Part shown: piece by piece, positions 63,485 to 64,000 of the stretch | Numbering within the stretch: the first letter of the stretch is position 1 | How the letters are laid out: each line of letters begins with the position of its first letter | Origin: Tridacna crocea | Taxonomy: Eukaryota > Mollusca > Bivalvia > Cardiida > Cardiidae | DNA length: 64,000 bases | Assembly: GCA_943736015.1 (NCBI GenBank) | Contig: OX031057.1 | Location: forward strand, 38,650,501 to 38,714,500 | Reading direction: 5' to 3' | Translations under genes and position numbers: made by a program | Notes under the pieces: generated by a model | The model's input: the letters and a program-made list of their open reading frames with translations, nothing else | What the model was told of the DNA's origin: nothing | Databases searched by the model: none

Positions 63485-64000
63485 AATGCACCTATCCATG
63501 CTTTATTGAAGTTTCTTCTACCAGTACTTTGCACTATGTCTGTTTCAAACCACTGTCTGCTTTCCCACATAAACAAGTCGAAACGCTGATTGGCAGTAAA
63601 GAAACGGGTATTCTGTCGCACTGAATATATGTCAAAGATCTTAAAGTGAAACAGCTTTAGCTAGGGAGTCAAAGTATCAATCCGAGTCTTAAGTGCGGAA
63701 TGTTGCTAACAGAGCCTGTGGATTTTTAGAGATAATGATAACAGAGAGACAGTAAAGAGAGGCAGAGAGTGTGTGAGGGAGTGAGTTTGAGAAAGCTTTG
63801 ATTTTGACATTTTTACTTTATAGAGGAAAGGTTGTATTGTGGATGAAAAAATAGTTTGTAAGGCTAATGACGGAAAAGGGAAATATCTATACCGTGATAG
63901 ATTTGAATAGACACGTGTTGAAAATGTTGAGGGAAAATATTATAACAGCCACACGCTTCTTTTCCACATAACAAATGTCAATGCACTGAATATCTATAAC
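62792..64000. repeat. Macrosatellite unit 8, truncated by window end
   Basis: This is the first 1209 bp of another unit, up to just past SINE-like element a. It shows a 2 bp loss near 63228 (CAACAGCATT for CAACACAGCATT) and a 1 bp loss near 63928 (ATGTTGAGGG). It shares CTTTCCCACATAAAC and GAGACAGTAAAG with units 2 and 6. The array clearly continues past 64000. Confidence 0.95.
63485..63972 (-). repeat. SINE-like element copy a (unit 8)
   Basis: One-base loss near 63928, TATAGAGGAAAGG near 63822 (TATAGTGGAAAGG elsewhere) and GGGTATTCTGTCGC near 63606. The window ends shortly after. Confidence 0.55.

Noticed and set aside
1-64000. rDNA or histone-type tandem gene cluster
   Set aside because: The unit length would fit, but no rRNA-conserved segment, 5S sequence or histone reading frame is visible on either strand.

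Overview
The window lies wholly inside one giant tandem repeat. A unit of about 8.97 kb occurs seven times head to tail (starts at 1, 8972, 17948, 26907, 35874, 44842 and 53816), and the first 1209 bases of an eighth unit begin at 62792. Neither edge of the array is visible. The units are nearly identical. Lengths run from 8959 to 8976, and most of the difference comes from a (CT)n tract and a few small indels. I see no protein gene, rRNA, functional tRNA or CRISPR array. Open frames recur in every unit only because the DNA is repeated, and the longest (about 205 residues) is a Ser/Leu-rich reading of CT-rich DNA. The DNA looks like non-coding animal satellite. AT-rich sequence, tRNA-derived SINE-like elements, CT/CTGT microsatellites and a TTAA-targeted MITE suggest a metazoan. 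A mollusc such as a coleoid cephalopod is my best guess, but it is a weak one.

Each unit has the same layout, given here in unit 1 coordinates. (i) 1-694 is the tail of an AT-rich minisatellite that carries over from the preceding unit. (ii) 695-2616 holds three diverged copies of one minus-strand, tRNA-derived SINE-like element (695-1183, 1643-2155, 2393-2616) with anonymous spacers. (iii) 2811-4040 is a very degenerate array of short (about 20 bp) motifs. (iv) 4119-4724 is a polypyrimidine tract with a (CT)n core whose length varies between units. (v) 4848-8971 is the main minisatellite. Its roughly 30-40 bp monomers, built around GTCATTGCAACAATGGATTGA-like cores, are organised into higher-order repeats of about 460 bp, so there is a repeat within a repeat within a repeat.

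One higher-order repeat (5547-6253) is split by a 221 bp non-autonomous, piggyBac-like element at 5946-6166, inserted at TTAA. Neighbouring higher-order repeats preserve the empty site. The element contains a 33 bp-arm hairpin whose only three mismatches become G-U pairs in a minus-strand RNA.

Diagnostic variants group the units in conflicting ways: 1,2,3 against 4-7 in the left half, and 2,3,4 against 1,5,6,7 near the right end. This is direct evidence of unequal exchange or conversion between units. Unit 7 keeps consensus (apparently ancestral) states near its right end that units 1-6 have lost.
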